Positions 63,266 to 64,000 of a stretch of DNA of 64,000 nucleotides are shown here, piece by piece. Position 1 is the first letter of the stretch. The number at the start of each line of letters is the position of its first letter. This DNA comes from Megalopta genalis (Eukaryota > Arthropoda > Insecta > Hymenoptera > Halictidae): assembly GCF_051020955.1 (NCBI RefSeq), contig NW_027476685.1:62001-126000 (forward strand), in the 5' to 3' direction. The notes beneath the pieces were generated by a model that searched no databases, was not told the DNA's origin, and was given only the letters and a program-made list of their open reading frames with translations. The translations under genes and the position numbers were made by a program.

Positions 63266-63519
63266 TAGGAACAAACGAGGTACCTTCAATTCCATGCGAG
63301 ACACATGATTTAGCTTCAAATCAATGCGATGTAGAAGGTTTAGCTTCATATCCAAGTGTAACACATGATTTAGCTTCAAATATTTGCGATATAAGTGATA
63401 TAGCTTCGAATACAGGCGAAACGAACGAGTTAGCTTCAAATCCATGCCAATCACATGAATCAGCTGCAAATCAATGCAATGTAGAAGGTTTAGCTTCAAA
63501 TCCATGCGAAACACATGAT
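63266..63519. repeat. Three-place segment, copy B
   Basis: Nearby second copy. Between A and B lies a degenerate H-I pair (AAAATCTATAACAGGTAG near 63046, then AATGGAATATAG). Confidence 0.82.
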
Positions 63520-64000
63520 TTAGCTGCAAATCAATGCGATGTAGAAGATTTAGCTTCAAATCCATAAGAAACACATGATTTAGCTTCAGATGAATGCGAA
63601 GTAGAAGGCTCAGCTTCAAATCCATGCGGCACATATGATTTAGCTTTAAATACTTGCGATATAAGTGACATAGTTTCAAATGGAGGCGAAACGAACGAGT
63701 TAGCTTCAAATCCATGCGAAACACATGATTTAGCTGCAAATCAATGTGATGTAGAAGGTTTAGCTTCAAATCCATGCGATACACAAGATTTAGCTTCAAA
63801 TCAATGCGATGTAGAAGGTTCAGCTTCAAACCCATGCGACACATATGATTTAGCTTCAAATCAATTCGAAGGGCAAGGCTTAGATTCAAATCCATGCGAA
63901 ACAAATGATTTAGCTTCAAATGAATGCGAAGTAGAAGGCTTAGCTTCAAATCCATCGCAAAACAAATGATTTAGCTTCAAACACTTGGGGTATAAGTGGT

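Larger units (their letters stand above)
47925..64000. repeat. 30-bp tandem minisatellite array, right arm
   Basis: The same 30-bp monomer family resumes directly after the retrotransposon, in the same orientation and with the same tail types, so both arms were one array before the insertion. Type B, E and F monomers follow one another right after the 3' LTR. The arm is on average more diverged than the 30.4-41.7 kb core and includes the most decayed stretch of the window (59.7-62.75 kb). It runs past the end of the window. Confidence 0.98.

Noticed and set aside
1..64000. CRISPR array (about 30-bp direct repeats)
   Set aside because: Repeats are head to tail with no unique spacers, there are no cas genes, and the embedded element is an animal retrotransposon.
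1..64000. Telomeric repeat (TTAGC resembles insect TTAGG)
   Set aside because: The unit is 30 bp with only one TTAG per monomer; no short TTAGG-type runs are present.
1..64000. Dozens of open frames of 60-570 codons on both strands as genes
   Set aside because: All consist of the same decapeptide series, start at random monomers and stop where a monomer is mutated or the phase shifts; both strands are equally open.
1..64000. Pentapeptide-repeat protein fold
   Set aside because: Leu and Cys are five residues apart in the + translation, but the small residue expected two before each centre is replaced by His or Asn, so the A(D/N)LXX pattern does not fit.

Overview
The window is almost entirely one tandem array of a 30-bp monomer, interrupted once by a degenerate Ty3/gypsy LTR retrotransposon at 42772-47924. 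I see no conventional host gene, rRNA, tRNA or CRISPR array. The retrotransposon has a tRNA-Trp-type primer site, a C-H-C-C Gag box and an arthropod-like Gag-Pol, so the host is an animal and most likely an arthropod (insect plausible). The species cannot be named from this sequence. The array runs off both ends, so its full length is unknown. About 58.8 kb of array divided by 30 gives roughly 1,960 monomers.

Monomer structure: each unit has a shared head (TTAGCTTCAAAT) and an 18-nt tail. The tails fall into a small set of types. A is CCATGCGAAACACATGAT, B is CAATGCGATGTAGAAGGT, C is ACTTGCGATATAAGTGAT and D is GCAGGCGAAACGAACGAG. E is CAATTCGAAGGACAAGGC and F is GAATGCGAAGTAGAAGGC. Types H (AATAAGAGG) and I (AATAGAATRTAG) carry stop codons. 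The types follow an order: C is followed by D, D by an A-like unit, and H by I. Because 30 is divisible by 3 and the consensus has no stop in one frame of each strand, the array produces long open frames on both strands. I read these as by-products of the repeat, not genes.

Layout: 1-8245 holds higher-order repeats (HORs) marked by seven 29-bp phase-shift monomers. 8246-13360 is rich in stop-bearing H/I monomers. 13360-18240 is more diverged and carries a 0.44-kb segment three times. 18240-30420 is mosaic, with an exact 690-bp tandem duplication and a recombinant join near 27,250. 30420-41700 is the most homogenised part, with 570-, 360- and 630-bp HORs and long near-identical copies. The retrotransposon sits at 42772-47924. 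47925-59700 holds further duplicated blocks, including a 301-bp HOR. 59700-62750 is the most decayed stretch. 62750-64000 returns to regular repeats.

Retrotransposon: LTRs of 449 and 448 bp differ by seven substitutions and one indel (hand alignment). Between them lie a primer site, gag with a premature stop, a canonical -1 frameshift signal (GGGAAAC plus stem-loop), and protease, RT, RNase H and integrase. Pol is broken by two nonsense codons and two frame changes. There is no envelope-like gene. It is a dead copy in the same orientation as the + strand.
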